In this document: in pieces, positions 9,040 through 17,243 of the stretch | Numbering within the stretch: position 1 is the first letter of the stretch | Layout of the letters: each line of letters opens with the position of its first letter | Assembly: GCA_964517495.1 (NCBI GenBank) | Contig: CAZFER010000071.1 | Coordinates: 1-31,524, forward strand | Direction: 5' to 3' | DNA length: 31,524 nucleotides | Source: CAZFER01 sp964517495 | GTDB lineage: Bacteria > Hinthialibacterota > Hinthialibacteria > Hinthialibacterales > Hinthialibacteraceae | The notes under the pieces: generated by a model | The model's input: the letters and a program-made list of their open reading frames with translations, nothing else | The model's database searches: none | What the model was told of the DNA's origin: nothing | Program-made: the position numbers and the translations under genes

Positions 9040-10344
9040 CTACTCGGTTTTACTCACGCAATACAAATTCTCAGCCGTTCGGATAAACAATTCATTATCT
9101 GAAAAAGCAAAAGAAGCTCGAATAGGACCTTCTCCCATTTCGATTTTGGATAAGATTTTGAATTCGTCACCGTCTTCCAACACCCAAAAAACGCCATCTT
9201 CGTTATGGCAATAGATTTTTCCATCGGCTATGGTAGGAGAAGCACGCATTACTTTTTGGCTATCAAGCTCGCCTTCCCATATTTTCTCACCGCTCTTGGC
9301 ATCGACACAGGTCATCACATAGCGGTCGCCATCCAACACATATAATCGGCCATTATGAAATGCCGGCGTACACACATCGGGGGGATAGTCTGTCAATTTC
9401 CAATCAATCCATTCATCGTTCAGTTCTCCTTTTCCACCGGCCTTGATAGCAAAAAGAGGTTGGCGCTTTGGTGCAGCTACATAAACATGGCCATTTCCGG
9501 AAACGGCTGATGGCACAATACGCCAATGACCAATTTTATTAGGATTATAATTTCCCCAGCGCCATAACTCTTCACCGGTATCTGGATTATGCCCGGTGGC
9601 ATAATCGGCACCAAAAACGATAATCTCTTCCCGTCCATTCCATTCAAATGGAATGGGAGTGGTATAGGCTTCCAGTGATTCAGCCCGTGCATCTGAGGGT
9701 CGTACATGTTTCCACAAATCTTTGCCGGTTTTTGGGTTAACCGCCAGTAAAAATGAATCGGCTGTCTCACCATCCTTTATTGTACGGTTACGCCGTAAAA
9801 CCTGGATATATATCTTGCCGTCATAAAGCAAAGGACTGCTTCCATACCCCCATTGAATATGCAATTTGCCAAACTCTTTTTCCAGATTTCGCTGCCAAAT
9901 AATATTACCCTCAAAATCCAAGGCTGCTAAATCACCTGTACCATACAAAAAATAGGCTCGCTCACCATCGGTCACCGGTGAAGGTGAAGCCTTGTTATGC
10001 CTGCGAAAATTCCCAAAATCGATGCCGATACGCTTTGACCAGGCAATGTCTCCACTATCCCGCTTTACACAAAGGGCTAATAAATCTTGTGTACGGTCAT
10101 CCACCGAGCTCACAAAGATGTGATTTCCCCAAATAGCGGGTGTGGCAGCACTCTCACCCGGCATGGGGGCTTTCCATTTAATATTCTTTGTCTCGCTCCA
10201 TTCCGCTGGCAAATTTTTGGCATCACTGACACCATCAAAATCATCTCCACGCCATTGAGGCCAATGGTTTGTTTGTCCAGGCAATACTGCCAAAACACTC
10301 AACATCAGAAATCCAATTAATATTGCTTGTACTCTAATCATCAT
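9040..10344 (-). CDS. Secreted PQQ-like beta-propeller repeat protein
   Basis: This 434-residue protein begins with a signal peptide (hydrophobic about residues 5-21, cleavage likely near LPGQT). It is followed by HWPQWRG, the N-terminal strand common to many PQQ-like propellers in PVC-type bacteria. Repeated blades end in patterns such as GKIYIQV, GDLAALD, GRLYVLD, GEKIWEGEL and GKIYCHN, spaced about 45-60 residues apart, which is the BamB/quinoprotein-dehydrogenase-like fold. No dehydrogenase catalytic residues or heme motif are visible, so binding, scaffold or outer-membrane assembly functions are as likely as enzymatic ones. AGGAG lies 8 bases before the ATG. It is read as a single gene, divergent from the MarR gene across a 430-bp AT-rich region, and ends at the bidirectional terminator. 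Confidence 0.85.
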   Translation of the reverse strand: MMIRVQAILIGFLMLSVLAVLPGQTNHWPQWRGDDFDGVSDAKNLPAEWSETKNIKWKAPMPGESAATPAIWGNHIFVSSVDDRTQDLLALCVKRDSGDIAWSKRIGIDFGNFRRHNKASPSPVTDGERAYFLYGTGDLAALDFEGNIIWQRNLEKEFGKLHIQWGYGSSPLLYDGKIYIQVLRRNRTIKDGETADSFLLAVNPKTGKDLWKHVRPSDARAESLEAYTTPIPFEWNGREEIIVFGADYATGHNPDTGEELWRWGNYNPNKIGHWRIVPSAVSGNGHVYVAAPKRQPLFAIKAGGKGELNDEWIDWKLTDYPPDVCTPAFHNGRLYVLDGDRYVMTCVDAKSGEKIWEGELDSQKVMRASPTIADGKIYCHNEDGVFWVLEDGDEFKILSKIEMGEGPIRASFAFSDNELFIRTAENLYCVSKTE

Positions 10345-10775
10345 CTCTTTTGCTCCTTCCGCAAATCAAATATATATGTTCTTAAAGTTCTTTATTATAT
10401 ATAAATTCATTAATTTATAAAATATATCAATATTTATTTCATTATCAATTTGGTCGATTTGCAAATCGAAATTGTTTCTTTTCTTGATACATACAAAATT
10501 CATTCGATTGTGTATTTTTATACTGGTCAGTTCCTCAATCCTCGCCATAAGTTTTTGTATATTCTTAAGTTATTACAGAAAAATCAGCGAGGAAACCTTA
10601 ATAAAACGTTTATGTTTGGGTAATATTTTTAATTATTTATTGACTTTGTGTACAACTTTTTCGGTTTGTTTAGGCAAAAAGTCTATCACAAATAAACAGA
10701 TGCGAGATAGAATTTAATAGAGAACAGGGAAAAATTATAAAAATAATAATTCTATCCGCTTACTGAGGTAACGTG
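10345..10775. other. AT-rich divergent intergenic region
   Basis: This stretch separates the PQQ-like gene (leftward) from the MarR gene (rightward). It contains a perfect 16-bp palindrome (10454-10469, listed separately), an AT-only inverted repeat TATAAATT/AATTTATA (10400-10407 and 10412-10419), and several TTGATA/TATATT-like elements too common in AT-rich DNA to call as promoters. An 81-codon frame at 10472-10717 has only a TTG start, no ribosome binding site and no recognisable protein, and I do not call it. Promoters for both flanking genes must lie here. Confidence 0.6.
10454..10469. promoter_or_regulatory. Perfect 16-bp palindrome, candidate MarR-type operator
   Basis: TCGATTTGCAAATCGA is its own reverse complement. 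Outside it, CAATT (10446-10450) and AATTG (10470-10474) extend the symmetry imperfectly, with three extra bases on the left. It lies 110 bp upstream of the PQQ-like start and about 306 bp upstream of the MarR start. MarR dimers typically bind 16-20 bp dyads, often near their own gene. Binding here is inference from position and symmetry only. Confidence 0.45.
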
Positions 10776-11294
10776 ATGTACGAAAACACTGCCGATCAGG
10801 TTCTTGTTGTTTTAAGACGAATAATACGAGCGATTGATATACATTCACGGGATCTGGTTCGCAATTATAGTTTGACAGGTCCCCAACTTATTCTACTTAA
10901 AGAATTGACTGAATTCAGGAAGCGGACAGTTGGCGATTTGGCCAAAACAGTCAGTCTTAGTAACGCTACCGTTACCGATATCCTGGATCGTCTGGAAAAA
11001 CGGAAGCTGATACAACGTTCGCGCAGTGATACGGACCGGCGCCGCGTGTTGGTATCGATTACTGAAGAGGGAGAAAAACTACTCCAGAATGTACCTTCCT
11101 TGCTTCAAGAAAGATTTATTGCTCAATTTGAAAAATTGGAGATTTGGGAACAAACTTTAATATTATCCTCTCTGCAACGCATTGCATCCATGATGGAAGT
11201 CAAGGATCTTGATGCTTCACCTGTTCTCATCAGTGGTCCATTGGATTCAAGTGGGGAAGATTTAGATGACTATCATGATGACCAGGATTATTAA
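10776..11294 (+). CDS. MarR-family transcriptional regulator
   Basis: From ATG 10776 the product is 172 residues. The in-frame GTG at 10773 is only 4 bases after GAGG, while the ATG is 7 bases away, so I prefer the ATG. The winged-helix core is clear: a helix with LTGPQLILLKEL, the recognition region LAKTVSLSNATVTDILDRLE, and the wing IQRSRSDTDRRRVLVSITEEG with the DRR motif typical of MarR. The C-terminal 30 residues extend beyond the usual dimerisation helix and end in an acidic tail (SGEDLDDYHDDQDY). It could autoregulate and control the divergent PQQ-like gene or the downstream GH20 gene. The effector is unknown. Confidence 0.92.
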   Translation: MYENTADQVLVVLRRIIRAIDIHSRDLVRNYSLTGPQLILLKELTEFRKRTVGDLAKTVSLSNATVTDILDRLEKRKLIQRSRSDTDRRRVLVSITEEGEKLLQNVPSLLQERFIAQFEKLEIWEQTLILSSLQRIASMMEVKDLDASPVLISGPLDSSGEDLDDYHDDQDY

Positions 11295-11407
11295 TAACAA
11301 CACCCAAAAGTTAACTTTTCGCGTTTTACATGTTCTCACATCTTCATTCGCATTCCTCTCGAAAGTCCGCTGAGTCTTCATCACATTTATTTGACTGGAG
11401 TTTATTT

Positions 11408-12904
11408 ATGAGTCAAAACTTATCCATAATTCCTCAACCACGTCACATATTGAAAAGAGATGGCTATTTTGAATTAAATTCAAACGCAAGACTATTTTTT
11501 AGCCCCAACTCGTCCATCACGGATTCATTTATTCAATACGTTTGTGAACAGTTCCATTACTATACCAATTCAAGTCTTCCGGTTACCCAAAACATTCAAA
11601 ATGCCTCGATCATATTCTCAATTGAGGAACAAGCCCAGAATATAAATCAAGAAAGCTACCAGATTGCAATTACTCTGGACAAAATCACTCTTTCTGCATC
11701 GAAACCACAGGGTTTGTTTTACGCTGTTCAAACCCTTTTACAAATTATTCAAAACCAACATCACTCATCATTCTCCATTCCCTGCCTTGAGATTGAAGAT
11801 TACCCCTCATTCCAATGGCGGGGGATGCTCCTCGATTGCGTTCGCCATTACATGACTGTAGATTTCATCAAACGCTATATCGATCTGTTGGCATTCCATA
11901 AATTGAATACCCTCCACCTCCATCTTACCGATGACCAGGGCTGGCGTATGGAAATTCAATCTTACCCACGCTTAACCGAGGTTGGAGCATGGCGTAAAGA
12001 AAATGGCAAACCATACGGGGGCTTCTACACGCAAAAGCAATTAAAAGGAATTGTGGAATACGCCAATAGCCGCTACATCACCATTGTTCCTGAATTTGAT
12101 ATCCCCGGCCATACCACTGCCGCCATTGCAGCTTATCCAGAGCTCAGCTGTCATGCTAAATCCATTCCCGTTCAAACCCATTGGGGAATCTTTGAAGACA
12201 TCCTGTGCCTTGGCAAAGAAAGCACATTTGAGTTTATTGAAATGGTTTTGGATGAGATGTTGGAGATATTCCCTTCCCCCTATATTCACTTGGGAGGTGA
12301 TGAAGCCCCACGTACGAATTGGCAAAACTGTGCGTATTGTCAAGAACGTATACGAACCGAGAATCTTGAAAACGAAGCCCAACTGCAAAGTTACTTACTA
12401 AGGAAAATCGAACCTATTCTGGCCAGACAAAAACGCCGTATCATAGGATGGGATGAAATCCTGGAAGGAGGATCACTGCCCAATTCAGTAATTGTCCAAT
12501 CATGGCAAGGGATGGAGGGCGCAGAGCAAGCTTCGAAATCCGGCCATCAGGTAATTGCTTCTCCCTTGCAAAATGTCTATTTTGATTACCCCAATAATGA
12601 AGAACAAGCCAAATGTAAACCAGATTGGATGAGAGTGACCACTTTGGAGACAGCCTATCAATTCCGCCCCATCCCTCCCCATTTTTCCTCTGATCAGGCA
12701 CAACATGTTTTGGGTGGAGAATGCACTTTATGGAGTGAACACGCTCCCCAAGATCAGGTGAATCAGCAGGTCTTCCCGCGGCTTTGTGCCTTTTCAGAAA
12801 CCGTATGGTCCCCTCAGGAAAAATTGAGTTGGAATGATTTTCAAAAGCGATTACAATCCCACCTGCAAAGATTAGATCAACTTGAAGTCCAATACTTTAA
12901 ATAA
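11408..12904 (+). CDS. Beta-N-acetylhexosaminidase, glycoside hydrolase family 20
   Basis: The longest frame begins at 11330, but ATG 11408 is the better start: GGAG lies 7 bases upstream and the extra 26 residues are Ser/His-rich and not family-like. The resulting protein has 498 residues. An N-terminal GH20b-like alpha/beta domain (about 1-130) precedes the catalytic TIM barrel, which opens with WRGMLLDCVRH. Then follow HLHLTDDQGWRMEI, VPEFDIPGH and the catalytic pair in HLGGDEAP (Asp298-Glu299). GH20 enzymes remove terminal GlcNAc or GalNAc by substrate-assisted catalysis. No signal peptide is present, so it should act in the cytoplasm on imported oligosaccharides. It follows the MarR gene by 113 bp. 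A bulged inverted repeat spans the short gap to the convergent chemoreceptor gene. Confidence 0.93.
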   Translation: MSQNLSIIPQPRHILKRDGYFELNSNARLFFSPNSSITDSFIQYVCEQFHYYTNSSLPVTQNIQNASIIFSIEEQAQNINQESYQIAITLDKITLSASKPQGLFYAVQTLLQIIQNQHHSSFSIPCLEIEDYPSFQWRGMLLDCVRHYMTVDFIKRYIDLLAFHKLNTLHLHLTDDQGWRMEIQSYPRLTEVGAWRKENGKPYGGFYTQKQLKGIVEYANSRYITIVPEFDIPGHTTAAIAAYPELSCHAKSIPVQTHWGIFEDILCLGKESTFEFIEMVLDEMLEIFPSPYIHLGGDEAPRTNWQNCAYCQERIRTENLENEAQLQSYLLRKIEPILARQKRRIIGWDEILEGGSLPNSVIVQSWQGMEGAEQASKSGHQVIASPLQNVYFDYPNNEEQAKCKPDWMRVTTLETAYQFRPIPPHFSSDQAQHVLGGECTLWSEHAPQDQVNQQVFPRLCAFSETVWSPQEKLSWNDFQKRLQSHLQRLDQLEVQYFK

Positions 12905-12933
12905 GCGAACAGTTGAATAATTGTAACACCCGT

Positions 12934-14508
12934 TCAGCTTAAATAGGGTTTATAACGCATATCGCTTTTCAGCACATGGTTCAGAATCCACTCTTTTAAG
13001 AATTGAACCAACGATAATGACAAGACAGCTTTGCCGGATTGATAGCGCTCAAAATATTGAATCACTTCATCCCGAAGTTTATTATGCTCCTCCAGGTGTT
13101 GTTCATATTGAGGATAATGTTTTTCCTGCATGAGCCGTTCTTCTGTTTTGAAATGATTATCCGTATATTCAATCAACTTTTTCAGGATTTCAGTTAGCGC
13201 TTCTTTGGTCTTTTTTTGTTGGATGGAATCTTGTAATTGATTGATCATTTTAAACAGGCTTTGATGTTGTTTATCAATTTCCGGTATATTGACACTGTAT
13301 TTTTCATCCCACACCAACCGATTTCCACCCGATTCGGGTTTCTGTTTTAACTCGAAAGCCTCCTCTTTATTGTAATTAACCTCATCAGATTGGTCTGATG
13401 TTGAAGGAGCAACTAAAGCTAACGAACCAGGCTCGTGCTCATAATTGTAATGGTGATCAAAATTGGAGTGGCTGACTATAGTCTTCAAGTTCTGTGTTTG
13501 GGATGTTAGTTCTTCGATGGAAGCGGCAGTCTCCTCGCTGGTGGATGCGTATTGTTGTGCCACTCCATCCAGTCCATCAACAATTTCACGAATGTGAGCT
13601 GCTCCTCGTGACTGTTCGTGGCATGCCTGGCTAATTTCATTTACATATTCAGCGGTTTTTTGAATATCGGGGATGATTTTTTGGATCAATTGGCCTGCTT
13701 CATTCGCCCCTTTGACACTACTTGCAGCCAAACTGGTAATCTCTTTCGCTGCTTCTTGAGAACGCTCTGCCAGTTTTCGAACCTCAACCGCCACCACAGC
13801 AAATCCTTTTCCCATCTCACCCGCCCGGGCAGCTTCAATAGCGGCGTTTAACGCCAATAAATTGGTTTGCTCAGCAATATCATTAATAATTTCAATCTTT
13901 TCCGCTATTTGCTTCATCGATTCAACCGTATTTATTACAGCCTGACCACCTTGCTCGGCATGAGAAACCGATTGCTTGGCTATTTGATTAGCCTGGCTTG
14001 AATGGTTTGCATTCTGCTCAATCAATGAAGTCATTTCTTCAATCGATGTCGAAGTTTCTTCAATTCTGCCAACTTGAGTGGAAGCCGCCTCTGCCTGTTG
14101 TTGGGATAATGAAGAAAGTGTTGATGATCCGGTAGTCATTTCATCCACAATTTGTTGCAAGTCTTTGATAAGGTTTGACATTCTTCCAGAGATTTGATTG
14201 AGATTATGTACCAGCCGGCCAATTTCATCCTCGCGGGTTAACTCTGAAACCTGGTTAAAGTGGCCTTCTGCTATACCCTCCGCGGTCTTCACTATCAAAC
14301 CCAGGGGTTTAACTATCAATCGAGAGAATATCATGTACAGGATAAAAATATATATGATGAATCCAATCAATCCGATAATAAAATTCCAAAACAACGTCTG
14401 GTCCAAAAAGATTAGAAGCCCAATCATCATTCCAGTGACAACTAATGTGGCAACAATTGTTAAGAACAAGAATCGAAGACTGAGAGATGAGTTCTTGAAA
14501 TTTAACAT
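12934..14508 (-). CDS. Methyl-accepting chemotaxis protein with C-terminal hemerythrin domain
   Basis: In this 524-residue protein two membrane helices (about 11-35 and 41-63) are joined by a very short loop, so there is no periplasmic sensor domain. A HAMP region follows (about 64-115), then a signalling coiled coil with the tip motif EQTNLLALNAAIEAARAGE (213-231). After a polar linker (345-400) comes a bacteriohemerythrin domain with all seven di-iron ligands: His415, His452, Glu456, His471, His475, His511 and Asp516. The fusion resembles DcrH of Desulfovibrio, where hemerythrin reports oxygen. The likely role is cytoplasmic oxygen sensing for aerotaxis or oxygen avoidance. An AGGAAGG ribosome site precedes the ATG. 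No other che genes are in the window. Confidence 0.93.
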   Translation of the reverse strand: MLNFKNSSLSLRFLFLTIVATLVVTGMMIGLLIFLDQTLFWNFIIGLIGFIIYIFILYMIFSRLIVKPLGLIVKTAEGIAEGHFNQVSELTREDEIGRLVHNLNQISGRMSNLIKDLQQIVDEMTTGSSTLSSLSQQQAEAASTQVGRIEETSTSIEEMTSLIEQNANHSSQANQIAKQSVSHAEQGGQAVINTVESMKQIAEKIEIINDIAEQTNLLALNAAIEAARAGEMGKGFAVVAVEVRKLAERSQEAAKEITSLAASSVKGANEAGQLIQKIIPDIQKTAEYVNEISQACHEQSRGAAHIREIVDGLDGVAQQYASTSEETAASIEELTSQTQNLKTIVSHSNFDHHYNYEHEPGSLALVAPSTSDQSDEVNYNKEEAFELKQKPESGGNRLVWDEKYSVNIPEIDKQHQSLFKMINQLQDSIQQKKTKEALTEILKKLIEYTDNHFKTEERLMQEKHYPQYEQHLEEHNKLRDEVIQYFERYQSGKAVLSLSLVQFLKEWILNHVLKSDMRYKPYLS

Positions 14509-14815
14509 AATTGGCCTTCCTGTAAGATATGGAAAAATCTATATCCCAAGCGGTGGGATGGAGAAACTTAGTCACAACAACATTTCACTCATAGCAATTT
14601 ATCTGCCAATATGCCATACTTACCCCTAAATCATAAAATTTATTTAAGCCCAATAATTTAAGCCGTTTAGACACTATGACATATCGCATGGTTTGGATAG
14701 ATTCCTTCAAGATTGAGTTGAAATTATCAGATTGAATTACAATCCCTTTTAATTTGTAGCTAAAAACCTTAATACAATAAAACAAATTCATTAAAATTCT
14801 TTAAGAATAATTCTC
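14509..14815. other. Intergenic region upstream of the chemoreceptor gene
   Basis: About 307 bp between two minus-strand genes; it should hold the chemoreceptor promoter. I see a 6-bp dyad ATCCCA/TGGGAT (14543-14548 and 14554-14559) about 35 bp upstream of the chemoreceptor start, and a weak 7-bp AT-rich inverted repeat (14800-14806 and 14814-14820) at the end of the GH95-like gene. A 68-codon frame on the minus strand has no family resemblance and no ribosome site and is not called. No convincing sigma28 or sigma70 promoter was found. Confidence 0.5.
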
Positions 14816-17119
14816 TTAAAAAGTCTTTTTCGGGTGTATAGTGAATGTATCGCCTGGATTCATTTCCACTATGATGATCTGTTTATCTTCATCCATCGAC
14901 TCTTCAGCGATTCCTTTAATTATCAACTCTTTATCTCCAAATGAATTCGATAGTCTTAATGTTCCACCTGTTTCTGATGTGACTGTAATATATTCAACTT
15001 GGCCTTTGACTCGACTAGCCGATATCAAAAACGCACCTTGAGCGCGTAATTTGGAAAAAGAGACAGTTTCCCATTCGTTGGGTATAGCGGGAAACACCTC
15101 AACCACATTAGCATGGCTTTGCAGCAACATTTCCTGCACACCGTTGGCAAAAGCGAAGTTGCCCTCCAATGTAAAAGGACGATATAGGAACTTCGATTTC
15201 CCGCTTTTGCTCTGATCTCCATTCAGGTGAAATGTGTTTTTAGACACAAAACATTCAGCAAAGATTCGCAATGCATCAGAGGCCTTATTACCATCATGTG
15301 CTCGTGCTGCCAGGCTGGCTAACCAGGCATAAGAGTACCCACACCACCAATCAGGCCCCAGACGTTCCAACTCATCCAGCGAATGGCGAATTACTTTTTG
15401 AACCGCAGGGCCATCTTCCCATTTCAACAAACCCAACGGATAAATTGCCATCAAATGGGAAAAATGACGATGTGAGCCTATCAATGCCATCCCCGGTGCC
15501 ACCAACAGGCGTTGGTCATCTTTTGACATTGCCAATTGAGGCCATTGTGATAGGATTGTCGTCCAACGATTCGCCTCATCGCTCAAACCTAATTCCCGGG
15601 CACATTCTTCCGTTGCCATATATAACCAGCGTATCAATGCCAAATCATAATTCGTGGTCTGTTCGAACCATGCTTCGATACGATTATCCCCTATTTCCGG
15701 TGATGAACTGAGCGGGAGGCGCCTCATTCCATCCTCCATTCGTATAGAATGTTTATCCAAAAATACAGCCGTCTCCCGCAACCATGGATAAGCCCTCGTT
15801 TTCAAAAACTCCTTATCCATACTATATCGCCAATGCCAATAAAAATGCTGCGCTAACCAGGCTGAAGTGGTGGGGGAACACGAATACTGATGCCATCCCC
15901 CCATCGGTTCACCTTCAATAGTGGTCATGCCAGGAACATTCAACCCAGGCACTTTATAAAACTGCTCAGTCCATGCTTCAACTGTTGGTTTGATTTTCCA
16001 AAGCCAATCCAGAAACGATAACCCCTCGGCTAACCGATTACCGCTATAGCACGGCCAATAGCTCAATTGCGTATTCAAATCGTGATGGTAATCCCCCTTC
16101 CAGGGTGGAATACGGCGCTCATCCGCCGTCCAGATCGCCTGTAACGAAATAGGTGGAGCCCCCCGCCGGGCGGTACATCCAAATTTATAAGTATCCATAT
16201 ACCATTGTTTTTCAATCATTTTATCAGGCAAGTTGACGCTCGATTTATCCCAATAAGCATTCCACCATTTGGTATGGTCACCAAAATCAATCATCCCTTT
16301 GCGAATCAAAGCGGCCTGAACTTCATCCTGAGCGGCTTTTTGGGGATCAGCTGATTCTTCAGTAGAAATAATCGACCACACTCCGACTAAACGATCATGA
16401 CCAATTTGTTCCCACTGACAATAAATTGCAAACTGAAATTCACCCCATCCTTCCTGAAGATAGGATATATAATTATCACCGGTTTCCATTATCGGATCAG
16501 TATAGCCCAAGGCACGTAAGTCATGACCACTCAAGGAATTAACGCCTTCTTCCGATAAATCACCCGCTCCACCAAATGGAGGAGGAATAATAACTGGCTT
16601 CAGATCCGCATCCACTCCTTCAAAGAAAAACCATCCCACAGGTTTCATGGCATGCACAAAGGTTTTCAGAACCGCACCATTACTCCAAACCACCTTGCAC
16701 TCTGCCTTGGAAATATCCAACTGTACATTTTCAACTTTACCCAAGGCTGTTTGATCAAACTCCAATCGTCCAGCTGGAATTTTGGTCGGAGCAGGTAGGT
16801 CGTTATACGGACGATCGATCAAATCCTGCACTGGTCCAATATCACCATTCTTGAATTGCTCGTACATCCAATCAAAGCAAAACTCCGGCTTTTGAAAATT
16901 CTCAACTGGCCGGCGGTCCCATAAATCCGCACGATCCAATGAGAACCTTAATCGGTCACCCTCCTGCCAAACCAACGCCCCCACCATACCATTTCCCAGT
17001 GGAACCGCTTCGTCCCACCGAATGGACAAAAAATCAAAATCGAGATCATGCAAAGGCAGGGGTGTAGCGCTCCCTGCTAATGTAAATATCGTCAAAAGAA
17101 ACACAAAAAAGGATTTCAT
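14816..17119 (-). CDS. Secreted GH95-like glycosidase (alpha-L-fucosidase family) with altered catalytic residues
   Basis: I start at ATG 17119 (767 residues) because AGGGGGAA lies just upstream and the product then begins MKSFFVFLLTIF, a clean signal peptide. A frame start at 17143 would put eight residues in front of it. The fold follows GH95: an N-terminal beta domain with EAVPLGNGMVGALVW, then an (alpha/alpha)6 barrel with WKGDYHHDLNTQLSYWP, LSSSPEIGDNR, HRHFSHLMAIYPLG and TLEGNFAFANGVQEMLLQSH. The glutamate in SSPE corresponds to the general acid (Glu566 in the bifidobacterial enzyme AfcA). The usual NxN pair reads Asp-Leu-Asn here, and the usual catalytic Asp of DGN reads Glu. It may therefore act on another sugar, such as L-galactose, or by an altered mechanism. 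A periplasmic or surface location is expected. Confidence 0.78.
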   Translation of the reverse strand: MKSFFVFLLTIFTLAGSATPLPLHDLDFDFLSIRWDEAVPLGNGMVGALVWQEGDRLRFSLDRADLWDRRPVENFQKPEFCFDWMYEQFKNGDIGPVQDLIDRPYNDLPAPTKIPAGRLEFDQTALGKVENVQLDISKAECKVVWSNGAVLKTFVHAMKPVGWFFFEGVDADLKPVIIPPPFGGAGDLSEEGVNSLSGHDLRALGYTDPIMETGDNYISYLQEGWGEFQFAIYCQWEQIGHDRLVGVWSIISTEESADPQKAAQDEVQAALIRKGMIDFGDHTKWWNAYWDKSSVNLPDKMIEKQWYMDTYKFGCTARRGAPPISLQAIWTADERRIPPWKGDYHHDLNTQLSYWPCYSGNRLAEGLSFLDWLWKIKPTVEAWTEQFYKVPGLNVPGMTTIEGEPMGGWHQYSCSPTTSAWLAQHFYWHWRYSMDKEFLKTRAYPWLRETAVFLDKHSIRMEDGMRRLPLSSSPEIGDNRIEAWFEQTTNYDLALIRWLYMATEECARELGLSDEANRWTTILSQWPQLAMSKDDQRLLVAPGMALIGSHRHFSHLMAIYPLGLLKWEDGPAVQKVIRHSLDELERLGPDWWCGYSYAWLASLAARAHDGNKASDALRIFAECFVSKNTFHLNGDQSKSGKSKFLYRPFTLEGNFAFANGVQEMLLQSHANVVEVFPAIPNEWETVSFSKLRAQGAFLISASRVKGQVEYITVTSETGGTLRLSNSFGDKELIIKGIAEESMDEDKQIIIVEMNPGDTFTIHPKKTF

Positions 17120-17189
17120 GGCATTCCCCCTGCTTATAATCATGGATTTGGAATAAACCTTAATAAACTTGCTATGTTATAATCGAAAA

Positions 17190-17222
17190 ATCCCCGCTCT
17201 ATCAATGGGATAAAGCGGGGAT
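17190..17222 (-). terminator. Rho-independent terminator of the ATP sulfurylase gene
   Basis: A 9-bp stem (ATCCCCGCT at 17190-17198, AGCGGGGAT at 17214-17222) with a 15-base loop lies 22 bp past the sat stop. On the minus strand it ends in GGGGATTTTTCG, the GC-rich stem and T-run expected of an intrinsic terminator. It therefore separates sat from the downstream GH95-like gene. Confidence 0.85.
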
Positions 17223-17243
17223 CATGAAAATAATGAGTTTACT

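Noticed and set aside
10400..10419. AT-only inverted repeat near the PQQ-like gene start as a terminator or operator
   Set aside because: It is composed only of A/T in an AT-rich stretch, has no T-run context, and similar repeats arise by chance.
10472..10717. 81-codon plus-strand frame with a hydrophobic N-terminus
   Set aside because: It starts at TTG with no ribosome site, lies in very AT-rich DNA where hydrophobic frames are expected, and resembles no family.
11330..11407. Upstream ATG that would extend the GH20 protein by 26 residues
   Set aside because: The extension is Ser/His-rich and not GH20-like, while ATG 11408 has GGAG at 7 bases.
14509..14640. Possible sigma28 (flagellar) promoter before the chemoreceptor
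   Set aside because: A TAAGTTT-like element exists on the minus strand, but the matching GCCGATAA-type -10 element is absent at the right distance.
14585..14791. 68-codon minus-strand frame between the GH95-like and chemoreceptor genes
   Set aside because: No ribosome site, no recognisable protein, and the promoter of the chemoreceptor is expected here.
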